Of a stretch of 64,000 nt of DNA, positions 38,446 to 48,518 are shown one piece after another. Origin of the DNA: Arenibacter algicola (GTDB lineage: Bacteria > Bacteroidota > Bacteroidia > Flavobacteriales > Flavobacteriaceae); assembly GCF_018860365.1 (NCBI RefSeq), contig NZ_JAHKPO010000024.1, forward strand, positions 1-64,000, written 5' to 3'. The notes beneath the pieces are model-generated. The model had not been told where the DNA came from and made no database searches. It was given only the letters and a program-made list of their open reading frames with translations. The stretch's first letter is position 1, and each line of letters opens with the position of its first letter. The translations under genes were made by a program, and so were the position numbers.

Positions 38446-39375
38446 ATGAATGTACAGGACTTTACATATTTATTACAAAACCCTGATGAGGTGGTTTCCC
38501 CTGTGCAGACCAATCAACTGGAGGATGTATTGGCAGAGTACCCCTATTTCCAAGCAGCAAGGGCCATGCATCTAAAAGGCCTTAAGAACCTCAACAGTTT
38601 TAAATACAACAACGCCCTTAAATTAACTGCCGCCTATACCGCGGATAGGGATATTCTTTTCGATTTTATTACCTCCATAGATTTTCTGCAAAATACTATC
38701 GCCGATTCTATTTTGGGCAAATCCACCACCTTAAATGATACGCCAACAATTTCCGAAGAGATCGTATCCGAATTTAAAAAGGAAAGTGCACTTATAGAAG
38801 AATCGGATGACGAGCCCCTACCAAGGACAGTAAAGGATGCAGATGATATTTTGGATCCCTCCCTTTTTTCCTCCAAAGACCCGAAAATAGACAAGTCTAT
38901 TTCGGACAATAAAAAAAAAGCTGAAGAGACACTGGAAATCGGGAAACCTTTAAATTTTACCAAAAAAGAAAAATATTCCTTTGGGGAATGGCTTCAATTA
39001 ACCTCACATAAGCCAAAAAAGCTAAAATCCGAACCCAATACCACAAAAAAAGGAGTTGCCAAAACCAAGGTAGAACCCATTGCAAAGGTGGATAAACTAA
39101 AAAAGAAAAAATTTGATCTGATCGACAAATTCATTGAAACAAACCCCAAAATTGTACCCAAAGAAAATACCGTAAAAGTAGCAATCAAGGACTCCCTGAG
39201 CTTTGATAAAAATGAATTGATGACGGCCACTTTGGCCAAAGTATATTTGGAACAAAAGAAGTATAAAAAGGCTATTCAGGCCTACAAAATTTTAAGTTTG
39301 AAATATCCAGAAAAAAGTAGTTTCTTTGCAGACCGAATTAAAGCGGTAGAAAAGATACAACAAGAAAATAATTAA
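38446..39375 (+). CDS. Conserved hypothetical protein with C-terminal TPR-like helices
   Basis: 309 residues without signal peptide. A conserved N-terminal domain (about 1-85, starting Met-Asn-Val-Gln-Asp-Phe) is followed by a charged, low-complexity Lys/Glu-rich middle (about 100-245). The C-terminal helical pair contains Leu-Ala-Lys-Val-Tyr-Leu-Glu-Gln and Ala-Ile-Gln-Ala-Tyr-Lys-Ile-Leu, typical of one TPR unit. Predicted cytoplasmic. It sits three bases after lptE and three bases before secG, a tight operon arrangement that hints at an envelope role. The function is not known to me. Confidence 0.85.
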   Translation: MNVQDFTYLLQNPDEVVSPVQTNQLEDVLAEYPYFQAARAMHLKGLKNLNSFKYNNALKLTAAYTADRDILFDFITSIDFLQNTIADSILGKSTTLNDTPTISEEIVSEFKKESALIEESDDEPLPRTVKDADDILDPSLFSSKDPKIDKSISDNKKKAEETLEIGKPLNFTKKEKYSFGEWLQLTSHKPKKLKSEPNTTKKGVAKTKVEPIAKVDKLKKKKFDLIDKFIETNPKIVPKENTVKVAIKDSLSFDKNELMTATLAKVYLEQKKYKKAIQAYKILSLKYPEKSSFFADRIKAVEKIQQENN

Positions 39376-39378
39376 ATA

Positions 39379-39747
39379 ATGAATACAACATTTACAATAT
39401 TCTTGGTCCTGATCATCCTAGTTTGCATCCTATTGATGCTCGTAATTATGGTGCAAAACCCTAAAGGTGGCGGATTGTCCTCATCCTTTGGCGGAAGTGG
39501 CAACCAAGTTGTAGGAGGCGTAAAGAAAACTGGAGACTTTTTGGATAAGAGTACCTGGACATTGGCAACCATATTGGTTGTCTTAATTTTACTTTCCAAT
39601 GTAGCAATAAAGGGCAGTTTCAGTGATTCCGATTCAAAATTGCTTAACGGCGACCCAATTGAAACAACTGCACCGGATGCTTTGCCAGAAACTCCAATCC
39701 CTGCACCTGCCACTAATGGCACAAGCACCCCTGACAGTGCTGAATAA
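39379..39747 (+). CDS. secG: Preprotein translocase subunit SecG
   Basis: 122 residues with two transmembrane helices (about 3-25 and 56-76). Between them lies the family motif Gln-Asn-Pro-Lys-Gly-Gly-Gly-Leu-Ser and a Gly-rich loop. The Pro/Thr-rich tail (about 90-122) is an extension usual in Bacteroidota. SecG assists SecYE during protein export. It is last in the run starting at miaB; a strong terminator follows at 39773-39809. Confidence 0.94.
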   Translation: MNTTFTIFLVLIILVCILLMLVIMVQNPKGGGLSSSFGGSGNQVVGGVKKTGDFLDKSTWTLATILVVLILLSNVAIKGSFSDSDSKLLNGDPIETTAPDALPETPIPAPATNGTSTPDSAE

Positions 39748-39772
39748 TAAGAGAAAACACATTTAAAATATA

Positions 39773-39811
39773 AAAAATGCCAGCTTAAGTGACAAGCTGG
39801 CATTTTTATTT
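39773..39811 (+). terminator. Rho-independent terminator between secG and groES
   Basis: AAAAATGCCAGCTT and AAGCTGGCATTTTT pair as a 14-bp stem around a 7-base loop and are followed by T-rich sequence. It separates the miaB-secG run from groESL. Confidence 0.9.
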
Positions 39812-39835
39812 AACAAAGTGTCAGTTTTTAGGCAA

Positions 39836-39850
39836 TGGCATAATTTCTGC
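39836..39850 (+). promoter_or_regulatory. Sigma-54-like promoter before groES
   Basis: TGGCATAATTTCTGC places GG and GC exactly ten bases apart, as in -24/-12 promoters (consensus TGGCAC-N5-TTGC). It lies after the terminator and 40 bases before the groES start codon. No better TAnnTTTG element is seen in the interval. Prediction from sequence only. Confidence 0.5.
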
Positions 39851-39889
39851 CTATTAAAATCAAACTTAAAAACATAAAATCTAAATAAT

Positions 39890-40168
39890 ATGGCTAAAGT
39901 TAGCATTAAACCATTAGCAGATAGAGTTCTAATAGAACCTATGGCTGCTGAAACAAAGACTGCATCTGGTCTTTACATCCCTGATACCGCAAAGGAAAAA
40001 CCACAAAAAGGCAAGGTAGTTGCCGTTGGCCCTGGTACAAAAGATGAAAAAGTGACAGTTAAAGTTGGAGATACGGTGCTATATGGCAAGTATGCCGGTA
40101 CTGAGCTAAAGCTTGAAGGTACCGAATATCTTATGATGCGCGAGAGCGACATATTAGCAATTATATAA
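39890..40168 (+). CDS. groES: Co-chaperonin GroES
   Basis: 92 residues, full length for GroES. Typical motifs are Lys-Pro-Leu-Ala-Asp-Arg-Val-Leu-Ile near the start, the mobile-loop region ([11 protein letters not shown], about 21-31), Gly-Lys-Val-Val-Ala-Val-Gly-Pro-Gly and a C-terminal Asp-Ile-Leu-Ala-Ile. It caps the GroEL ring. It forms a two-gene operon with groEL after a 103-base spacer that can fold into a hairpin. Confidence 0.98.
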   Translation: MAKVSIKPLADRVLIEPMAAETKTASGLYIPDTAKEKPQKGKVVAVGPGTKDEKVTVKVGDTVLYGKYAGTELKLEGTEYLMMRESDILAII

Positions 40169-40228
40169 AATTGCTCTTGTTCCCTGCACGCTGGGAAAAT
40201 CCCAAACAACAAACTAAAGAGTATAACT

Positions 40229-40266
40229 AATTTCATTCCGTTTTATTTGGAATGATAAATGAAATT
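40229..40266 (+). other. Potential RNA hairpin in the groES-groEL spacer
   Basis: AATTTCATT and AATGAAATT can pair (9 bp), or CATTCC with GGAATG (6 bp). The two options share CATT, so they compete. The structure ends six bases before the groEL start codon. Confidence 0.4.
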
Positions 40267-40268
40267 AA

Positions 40269-41900
<1,632 letters not shown>

Positions 41901-41922
41901 GTTTTAAAATTTACAACAATAA

Positions 41923-41957
41923 AAAAACCGCATTTGGAATTCCAAATGCGGTTTTTC
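41923..41957. terminator. Bidirectional terminator between groEL and the HMA gene
   Basis: A perfect palindrome of 34 bases (AAAAACCGCATTTGG arm, AATT centre) with A and T runs on the flanks serves both convergent genes. Confidence 0.9.
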
Positions 41958-41991
41958 GTTTTTTGTTAAGCCCGTAAAAAAAACAATGCTA

Positions 41992-42348
41992 TTAATGATG
42001 CTGCCCATCATCGGTATTATCCTCACGATACTTGCAACAAGGATGTACACTTTCATATGCTTCTTCCGTAGCCTTTAATTCCTTGGTATCATGCCCTACC
42101 CCGACAATGGCGGATTTTATTTCCATGGAATTTGTTTTTCTCTCATCAATGATCAACGATAATTGATGGGTCGGAATATCCCATAATGCGTATTTAACCC
42201 CTTTTACCGCTAAAGCTGCTTCCTCTATTCTCTCTTTGCACATGGCACATTTGCCATTCACCTCGAAACTCATTTTCTTATTTTTCTCTTGGCCGTAGCC
42301 AACTGCCGTTAAAAAGACAAACACGGCTCCTAAAACTAAATTTTTCAT
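41992..42348 (-). CDS. Exported heavy-metal-associated (HMA-like) protein
   Basis: 118 residues with a signal peptide (about 1-19). The HMA-like domain has Gly-Lys-Cys-Ala-Met-Cys (Cys about 34 and 37), the usual metal-binding Cys-x-x-Cys. The C-terminus adds a Cys-Cys pair (His-Pro-Cys-Cys) and two final His, further possible ligands. It would bind Cu or a similar metal in the periplasm. It follows the TonB receptor gene by 40 bases on the same strand; the unit HYC_CC_PP, receptor, HMA suggests metal uptake or detoxification. Confidence 0.88.
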   Translation of the reverse strand: MKNLVLGAVFVFLTAVGYGQEKNKKMSFEVNGKCAMCKERIEEAALAVKGVKYALWDIPTHQLSLIIDERKTNSMEIKSAIVGVGHDTKELKATEEAYESVHPCCKYREDNTDDGQHH

Positions 42349-42388
42349 TGCTATACTCTTTAAGTTGAATAATTGTTTTTATATAAAA

Positions 42389-44611
42389 CTATAATTTATA
42401 TCTAAATCCTGCATAAAACATCCTGCCCATTATAGGCGCATACACCATGGTGGTATCAAAATTGGTACCAAAAGGGTCTTCGGCACCTACCACAGGGTTA
42501 TCCTGCATAAAATTAGTCAAATTTTCCCCTCCCACATATATTTCAAAATTATTGTTGAACACTTTGGTAAGCTGCGCGTTCATTAAACTGTAGGATGGCG
42601 AATACTCTCCGGAACTATTGGCGGTATATGGCAAACGCTGTCTTCCCAAGGTATGCACCGTATAATCCATGCGCCATTGGGACCCGTTTTCCTTAGGAAC
42701 AGTAGTATATCCCAGATTGGCAAAAAATCGATGTTGGGCCTGCAACGGTTTTTGAAGGGTGCCGCTTAAGTAATCGGTTTCCACATCATAAAATTTGTAA
42801 GCCGTCCTTAACTCAAAATTCTTTAAAGCATTATAATTTATTTCAAATTGAAAGCTTTTGGCCAAACTCTTTCCCTCCAGGTTATAAAATGACACTTCCA
42901 AAGGGTTCTCCCAATCCACCACCACTTGATTTTTAAAATTGGTAACGTAATAATCCAAGGTTATGTTACCCGTTTTACCGAACAAATTAAATCCCTGTAT
43001 ATAACTTGCACCATAATTCCAGGCATCTTCGGGATCCAACCCGTAAATACTGCTATTATCCCCTAGAACCCTTATCTGTCTAGAGGAGGCAAATAATTGT
43101 TGGTTTTCCGCAAAGATGTTGGCGGCCCGTTTTCCACGGCCAAAAGACCCCCTAAAGCTCCCTCTTTCCCATGGCATATAGCGCACATGCAATCTGGGTG
43201 TAACAAAAGTCCCCAAATTATTGTGGCTGTCCACTCTTATGCCAGCAGTTAAACTCCACTCCTTTAAATTGTCATAACTATACTCAAAAAAAGCTCCAAT
43301 GGATTTGTCCACCCTAGAAAAATCCTGGGTATTCACCATTTCCCCATAACCATCATAGGCAAAGGTAATGCCTGTTTTAAATTTGCTCTTGGTATCCCCA
43401 ATTATTGAATTGAACAGCAGGTTGGAATAAATACTTTCGTGATCAATAGTATATTCATTAAAGCCAAAATAAGAATCCTGTTTGTGGATATTGTAGGCCG
43501 TTTGAAAACCAAGACTCTGAAAAGGTAGCTCCGGAAATACATAACCCAATTTTAAAGAAGTATCAAACCTTCTGGTATTTATTTCGCCCCCCCATGAATT
43601 GGTAGTGAATTTATCGGTAATAGGATCAAAATTTGTCTGCCCCACCTGTTTTTCATCATTTAGAAAACGAAGATTGATGAAACTCACCCAGCCGGTACTT
43701 GGGTTTTGGTATTGCCACCTGTTCAAAACGTTTATTTGATTGCCCAAGGGAGCATCCAGAAACCCGTCCCCATTACCATCTTCCTTGGCATCCCTCCGGT
43801 TGGTATGGAGATAAAGCCCTGTACTCCATTTATCCGTCAACTTCTTATTCAAATGGGTATTTAACTCCAACCTGCCATTCAAATTGGCATACCCATTAAC
43901 AAATAAGGCCTTATCCGTTAGAGGTTTTACCAATTCCGTATTTATCTGACCCGAAATACTTTCGTAGCCATTAACCACACTACCCGCGCCTTTTGTAATC
44001 TGTATACTCTCCACCCAAGTTCCCGGGGTAAAGGTTAGCCCATAGGCCTGGGAGGCACCCCTTACCATTGGGATATTCTCTTGTGTTATCAATAAATAAG
44101 GACTGGTAAGTCCCAACATCTGTATTTGCTTTGTACCTGTCAGTGCATCCGAAAAGTTGACATCTATGGCCGGATTGGTTTCAAAGCTCTCGGACAGATT
44201 GCAACAGGCCGCTTTTAATAATTCGGCACTATTTATGGTGACCACGTTCTGTGGACTGAAATAGGATTTCTGTACGGCATCACGCTTCTTTTGAACCACT
44301 ACCTCGTTTAAGGCATTGGAAGGTTTTAACCAGTGATTTACCATTTTAGGGGAATCAATGAACAAGGTGTCCGACTCAAAGCCCACATAGCTGATGACAA
44401 GTTGATTATACTCCTTTTTGAATGGAATTACAAAACTTCCATCCGTCTTGGTAATGGTTCCTGTTTGGGAATTCAACCAATAAACATTGGCTCCCGCCAA
44501 ACCTAGGTGCTTATTTTCAGGATTGTCCTCCATGACCATACCCTCAATATTGTTCTGGGAGATAGCCAATAACGGAATCCATAAAAACATACTTACAAAA
44601 AAATTCTTCAC
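42389..44611 (-). CDS. TonB-dependent outer membrane receptor
   Basis: 740 residues. The GTG at 44611 is preferred over the ATG at 44590, because only the longer form gives a normal signal peptide (Lys-Asn at the start, ending Ala-Ile-Ser-Gln). A CarboxypepD_reg-like domain (about 20-105) precedes the plug and a 22-strand-type barrel that ends in an aromatic pattern (Phe-Arg-Tyr-Lys-Leu). The plug region has a Cys-Cys pair (Ala-Ala-Cys-Cys-Asn-Leu). The ligand is unknown; flanking HYC_CC_PP and HMA genes point to a metal or metal complex. Confidence 0.93.
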   Translation of the reverse strand: MKNFFVSMFLWIPLLAISQNNIEGMVMEDNPENKHLGLAGANVYWLNSQTGTITKTDGSFVIPFKKEYNQLVISYVGFESDTLFIDSPKMVNHWLKPSNALNEVVVQKKRDAVQKSYFSPQNVVTINSAELLKAACCNLSESFETNPAIDVNFSDALTGTKQIQMLGLTSPYLLITQENIPMVRGASQAYGLTFTPGTWVESIQITKGAGSVVNGYESISGQINTELVKPLTDKALFVNGYANLNGRLELNTHLNKKLTDKWSTGLYLHTNRRDAKEDGNGDGFLDAPLGNQINVLNRWQYQNPSTGWVSFINLRFLNDEKQVGQTNFDPITDKFTTNSWGGEINTRRFDTSLKLGYVFPELPFQSLGFQTAYNIHKQDSYFGFNEYTIDHESIYSNLLFNSIIGDTKSKFKTGITFAYDGYGEMVNTQDFSRVDKSIGAFFEYSYDNLKEWSLTAGIRVDSHNNLGTFVTPRLHVRYMPWERGSFRGSFGRGKRAANIFAENQQLFASSRQIRVLGDNSSIYGLDPEDAWNYGASYIQGFNLFGKTGNITLDYYVTNFKNQVVVDWENPLEVSFYNLEGKSLAKSFQFEINYNALKNFELRTAYKFYDVETDYLSGTLQKPLQAQHRFFANLGYTTVPKENGSQWRMDYTVHTLGRQRLPYTANSSGEYSPSYSLMNAQLTKVFNNNFEIYVGGENLTNFMQDNPVVGAEDPFGTNFDTTMVYAPIMGRMFYAGFRYKL

Positions 44612-44710
44612 TTATAATATTTTAATATTAGCAGATAATTGAAATCAAAAAAACCATCGGATTATCCAATTTCAAAAAATGGAAAACCGGGGTTACTACC
44701 AATAAAAAAA

Positions 44711-45127
44711 TCAAATGAGGAAAACCTGGTCCAAGACATGTATATCTCTGACCAGTACGGGCGGTGGGTAATCGGCATGGGGAACATAGTGCTGCTCCCT
44801 TGGCTGAAATAGATTTATATAATAAGAAGCAAAGGCCACCAAAAATTGCTGCTGGCCCAAACTAAGATCATCATTGGAAATACTTAATTCGTCCTGTCCC
44901 TGAACAGAAATAATTTCGTCACTGCAGCAACCGTTGGAATCCTTATTCAGGGCTGCATTATCATTTAACAAAGGCATTTCCATACCACAGGTATCTGCTT
45001 CATGAAAAAAAGCAATATCCACCAAGGAGCCAAAGCAAAAATGCTTCTCCACTGTCCAGGAAACGGTGGAGACCAGCATAAAAAATGCCATTAACAGGGC
45101 CAGTATTTTATGGATCATTACTTTCAT
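44711..45127 (-). CDS. HYC_CC_PP family small exported protein
   Basis: 138 residues from the ATG at 45127; another ATG lies at 45118. A signal-like hydrophobic segment (about 6-24) precedes His-Phe-Cys, then Cys-Gly-Met, a Cys-Cys pair and a late Tyr-Pro-Pro-Pro, the motif order that names the HYC_CC_PP family. Its function is not known. Conserved His and Cys suggest metal binding. It leads the unit with the TonB receptor and the HMA protein; the gap to the receptor is about 100 bases and holds no obvious terminator. Confidence 0.82.
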   Translation of the reverse strand: MKVMIHKILALLMAFFMLVSTVSWTVEKHFCFGSLVDIAFFHEADTCGMEMPLLNDNAALNKDSNGCCSDEIISVQGQDELSISNDDLSLGQQQFLVAFASYYINLFQPREQHYVPHADYPPPVLVRDIHVLDQVFLI

Positions 45128-45132
45128 CAAGG

Positions 45133-45140
45133 CAAAAATA
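45133..45140 (-). promoter_or_regulatory. Likely -7 promoter element for the HYC_CC_PP unit
   Basis: Minus-strand TATTTTTG matches TAnnTTTG and ends five bases before the ATG at 45127. This implies a very short or absent leader, or use of the ATG at 45118. Confidence 0.45.
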
Positions 45141-45266
45141 ATCAAAAGTTATAACTCTATATTTTCCTTCCACAACATTAACTAAAATTTAGGGCAAAAA
45201 TTGTCCAAATCAACAACAGATTGGAAGTTTAAGGAGGTTATGGCCCAAAGGATTTGGAAATAGCCT

Positions 45267-45274
45267 TATTTTTG
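45267..45274 (+). promoter_or_regulatory. Likely -7 promoter element for the GAF gene
   Basis: TATTTTTG matches TAnnTTTG and lies 14 bases before the start codon. No -33 element at usual spacing. Confidence 0.45.
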
Positions 45275-45288
45275 CAAAAAATTATCCT

Positions 45289-45741
45289 ATGCTCAGCACA
45301 TTAAGACCAAAGGTTTCGGCAATTACAAACAGTACCCAAAAAAGTACAACCGAAAAAATGCAGGCCATATGCGAATTGCTAAAAGAGAATGTTCCCCATT
45401 ACGATTGGGTAGGTTTCTATTTCAGAAACGGAAATAAAGAAGAGCTTAAATTGGGTCCGTATGCCGGCACCCCTACAGATCACACCATAATTCCGTTTGG
45501 CAAAGGAATTTGTGGGCAGGTAGCGGTCTCCAACCAAAACTTTGTAGTTCCCGATGTAATGGCCCAGGACAACTATATAGCATGCAGTATAACCGTTAAA
45601 GCGGAAATAGTAATCCCGCTATTTCTAAATGGCGAAAATATTGGCCAAATCGACATCGATTCCAATACTCCGGACCCATTTTCCGAAGAGGATGAGCACT
45701 TTTTGGAATACGTAAACCAAGAGGTGTCCAAAATTCTTTAA
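45289..45741 (+). CDS. GAF-domain protein, free methionine-R-sulfoxide reductase-like
   Basis: 150 residues forming one GAF domain. The pattern matches fRMsr (MsrC): Tyr-Asp-Trp-Val-Gly-Phe-Tyr near 39, Phe-Gly-Lys-Gly-Ile-Cys-Gly near 69-75, Ile-Ala-Cys near 99 and Ile-Asp-Ile-Asp-Ser near 125. The catalytic Cys of Ile-Ala-Cys and the Cys of the Gly-x-Cys-Gly motif are kept. The other resolving Cys, found in Ala-Cys-Thr-Arg of E. coli fRMsr, is replaced by Thr-Asp-His-Thr. It may still reduce free Met-R-sulfoxide with the remaining pair. It lies upstream of purH, which has its own promoter. Confidence 0.85.
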   Translation: MLSTLRPKVSAITNSTQKSTTEKMQAICELLKENVPHYDWVGFYFRNGNKEELKLGPYAGTPTDHTIIPFGKGICGQVAVSNQNFVVPDVMAQDNYIACSITVKAEIVIPLFLNGENIGQIDIDSNTPDPFSEEDEHFLEYVNQEVSKIL

Positions 45742-45792
45742 AACTTTAGGGCGATTGTTAATAAACGTGCTGATTTTTAAGCACAAAAAAAT

Positions 45793-45800
45793 TACTTTTG
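45793..45800 (+). promoter_or_regulatory. Likely -7 promoter element for purH
   Basis: TACTTTTG in the context TACTTTTGTGTC, 34 bases before the start codon. The same twelve bases occur at the topA promoter. Confidence 0.55.
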
Positions 45801-45834
45801 TGTCCTTATAATCCATAACAACAATCACAACAAA

Positions 45835-47367
45835 ATGAGTACCACTAAAAAAGCTTCCTCAGCCTTAATATCTGTTTTTCATAAAGATGGCCTAGAGCCA
45901 TTGGTTAAAAAGTTTAATGAATTGGGAATTACCATCTATTCTACAGGCGGTACGGAAACATTCATTAAGGATTTAGGAATTGATGTAGTACCTGTAGAGG
46001 ACGTTACCAGCTATCCATCCATATTGGGCGGTAGGGTTAAAACATTGCACCCTAAGGTATTTGGTGGTATTTTGAACCGTCAGGACAATAAAAGTGATCA
46101 GGAACAATTGAAGGAATTTGAAATTCCCCAATTGGATATCGTCATTGTAGATCTTTATCCTTTTGAAAAAACTGTTGCCAGTGGGGCTTCCGAACAGGAT
46201 ATTATTGAAAAAATAGACATAGGTGGTATATCTTTAATACGTGCGGCCGCCAAGAATTACAAGGATACGCTTTGCGTTTCCTCCATGAACGACTATGATG
46301 AAGTTCTGGATATGATTACCAAAGGAAATGGCAGCACTACTTTGGAAGACCGCAGACGTTTTGCGACAAAATCTTTCAATGTGTCATCCCATTATGATTC
46401 TGCCATCTTTAATTATTTCAACAAGAACCATGAAGAAGCTGCATTTAAATTAAGTGAAACCAACGGGCAAGTCCTGCGCTATGGTGAAAACCCACATCAA
46501 AAAGGTTTTTTCTTTGGTGATTTCGATGCGATGTTCAACAAACTTCACGGAAAGGAACTTTCCTATAACAATTTGTTGGATGTGGATGCCGCAGTCAACC
46601 TTATCCAAGAATTTAAGAACGATGCCCCCACCTTCGCCATATTAAAACACAATAATGCTTGTGGCCTTGCAACCAGACCAACAATTCACCAGGCCTATGT
46701 TGATGCCTTGGCAGGAGATCCTGTTTCGGCCTTTGGAGGAATATTGATCAGCAACGTTGAAATAGACAAGCCAACAGCCGAAGAAATACACAACCTGTTT
46801 TGCGAAGTGGTGATTGCCCCTAGCTACACTCCAGTGGCCCTAGACATCTTAAAAGGCAAGAAAAACAGAATTATTCTGGTACAGAATGAAGTTGACCTTC
46901 CAAAAATGACGGTTAGAACATGTTTGAATGGAGTTTTAGTGCAGGAAAAAGATGAAAAGACCGATAAAATTTCCGACCTTACCAATGCTACCAATAAAAA
47001 ACCTACGGATAGGGAACTGGAAGATCTGATCTTTGCTTCAAAATTGTGTAAACACACCAAAAGTAACACCATTGTTCTTGCTAAAAACAAACAATTGTGC
47101 GCCAGTGGAACAGGCCAAACTTCTCGTGTAGATGCCCTAAACCAAGCTATCCACAAAGCCCAGTCTTTCAATTTTGATCTAAATGGAGCTGTATTGGCCA
47201 GTGATGCCTTCTTTCCTTTTCCAGATTGTGTAGAGATTGCGCATAAAAGTGGGGTAACCAGCGTTATACAGCCTGGAGGTTCCATTAAGGATCAACTTAG
47301 TATCGATTATTGTAATGAAAATGGAATTGCAATGGTAATGACTGGCACACGTCATTTTAAACATTAA
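45835..47367 (+). CDS. purH: Bifunctional AICAR transformylase / IMP cyclohydrolase
   Basis: 510 residues. The N-terminal MGS-like IMP cyclohydrolase domain (about 1-150) has Tyr-Ser-Thr-Gly-Gly-Thr near 35-40 and Gly-Gly-Arg-Val-Lys-Thr-Leu-His-Pro near 63-71. The transformylase domain has Arg-Tyr-Gly-Glu-Asn-Pro-His-Gln and Lys-His-Asn-Asn-Ala-Cys-Gly. It catalyses the last two steps of IMP synthesis. It is followed 55 bases later by mreB, without a terminator, so some cotranscription is possible. Confidence 0.97.
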   Translation: MSTTKKASSALISVFHKDGLEPLVKKFNELGITIYSTGGTETFIKDLGIDVVPVEDVTSYPSILGGRVKTLHPKVFGGILNRQDNKSDQEQLKEFEIPQLDIVIVDLYPFEKTVASGASEQDIIEKIDIGGISLIRAAAKNYKDTLCVSSMNDYDEVLDMITKGNGSTTLEDRRRFATKSFNVSSHYDSAIFNYFNKNHEEAAFKLSETNGQVLRYGENPHQKGFFFGDFDAMFNKLHGKELSYNNLLDVDAAVNLIQEFKNDAPTFAILKHNNACGLATRPTIHQAYVDALAGDPVSAFGGILISNVEIDKPTAEEIHNLFCEVVIAPSYTPVALDILKGKKNRIILVQNEVDLPKMTVRTCLNGVLVQEKDEKTDKISDLTNATNKKPTDRELEDLIFASKLCKHTKSNTIVLAKNKQLCASGTGQTSRVDALNQAIHKAQSFNFDLNGAVLASDAFFPFPDCVEIAHKSGVTSVIQPGGSIKDQLSIDYCNENGIAMVMTGTRHFKH

Positions 47368-47422
47368 TTTTATTACTTTTAACGTTCAAACTGACATTTA
47401 AACCGAAATATAACAACATATA

Positions 47423-48451
47423 ATGGGATTCTTTGATTTCTTAACCGAGGAGATTGCAATAGACTTAGGTACTGCCAACACCCTCATCATTCACAACGAC
47501 AAAGTGGTGGTAGATAGTCCATCTATTGTAGCCAGGGACAGAATAAGTGGCAAAATCATTGCCGTTGGCAAGGAAGCCAATATGATGCAAGGAAAGACCC
47601 ATGAAAATATAAAGACCATACGTCCTTTAAAGGATGGGGTTATTGCCGATTTTGATGCCTCTGAAAAGATGATCAATATGTTCATCAAGAACATACCCGC
47701 GCTAAAGAAAAAATGGTTTCCACCAGCCTTGAGAATGGTTATCTGTATCCCTTCGGGAATTACAGAGGTTGAAATGCGTGCCGTTAAGGAGTCCGCTGAA
47801 CGTGTTAACGGAAAAGAAGTCTACCTTATTCATGAGCCAATGGCAGCTGCTATTGGTATCGGCTTGGATATAATGCAACCCAAAGGGAACATGATTGTTG
47901 ATATAGGGGGTGGTACAACTGAAATTGCAGTAATTGCCCTGGGCGGAATTGTTTGCGACAAATCGGTGAAGATTGCAGGAGACGTTTTCACAAACGACAT
48001 TATCTATTACATGCGTACGCAACACAACCTTTATGTTGGGGAGAGTACCGCAGAGAATATAAAGATTACCATTGGATCCGCCACAGAAGATTTACAGACC
48101 CCTCCGGACGAGATGTCCGTTCAAGGTAGGGATCTTCTAACCGGTAAACCAAAACAAGTATCCATTTCCTACCGCGAAATAGCCAAGGCCTTGGATAAAT
48201 CCATTCTAAGGGTAGAGGATGCCGTTATGGAAACCCTATCACAAACGCCTCCCGAACTGGCAGCTGACATCTATAATACAGGTATTTATTTAGCTGGTGG
48301 CGGATCTATGCTCCGGGGACTTGACAGACGTTTGTCCCAAAAAACAGATCTACCGGTTTATATAGCGGAAGATCCACTAAGGGCAGTTGTAAGGGGTACT
48401 GGTATTGCTTTAAAAAATTTGGAGCGATATAAGAGTATTTTAATTAAATAG
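47423..48451 (+). CDS. mreB: Rod-shape determining protein MreB
   Basis: 342 residues, an actin-like ATPase that guides cell elongation. Motifs: Ile-Asp-Leu-Gly-Thr-Ala-Asn-Thr near 13-20 (phosphate 1), Asp-Ile-Gly-Gly-Gly-Thr-Thr-Glu near 160-167 (phosphate 2) and Leu-Ala-Gly-Gly-Gly-Ser near 291-296. It leads the rod-shape cluster mreB-mreC-mreD-PBP2-rodA. A 116-base spacer with a hairpin separates it from mreC, while the other genes overlap or nearly so. Confidence 0.97.
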   Translation: MGFFDFLTEEIAIDLGTANTLIIHNDKVVVDSPSIVARDRISGKIIAVGKEANMMQGKTHENIKTIRPLKDGVIADFDASEKMINMFIKNIPALKKKWFPPALRMVICIPSGITEVEMRAVKESAERVNGKEVYLIHEPMAAAIGIGLDIMQPKGNMIVDIGGGTTEIAVIALGGIVCDKSVKIAGDVFTNDIIYYMRTQHNLYVGESTAENIKITIGSATEDLQTPPDEMSVQGRDLLTGKPKQVSISYREIAKALDKSILRVEDAVMETLSQTPPELAADIYNTGIYLAGGGSMLRGLDRRLSQKTDLPVYIAEDPLRAVVRGTGIALKNLERYKSILIK

Positions 48452-48518
48452 TTTATTTAATACCCTACCATCGGCACTACCTTTTTAAAAGGTTACAAAT
48501 AGCAAACAGGCCTTAATT

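Noticed and set aside
39372-39803. Minus-strand open frame of 143 codons opposite secG
   Set aside because: It covers secG and the following terminator; secG has clear family motifs.
46824-47285. Minus-strand open frame of 153 codons opposite purH
   Set aside because: Antisense to the conserved transformylase domain; low-complexity Ser/Leu/Phe-rich product.
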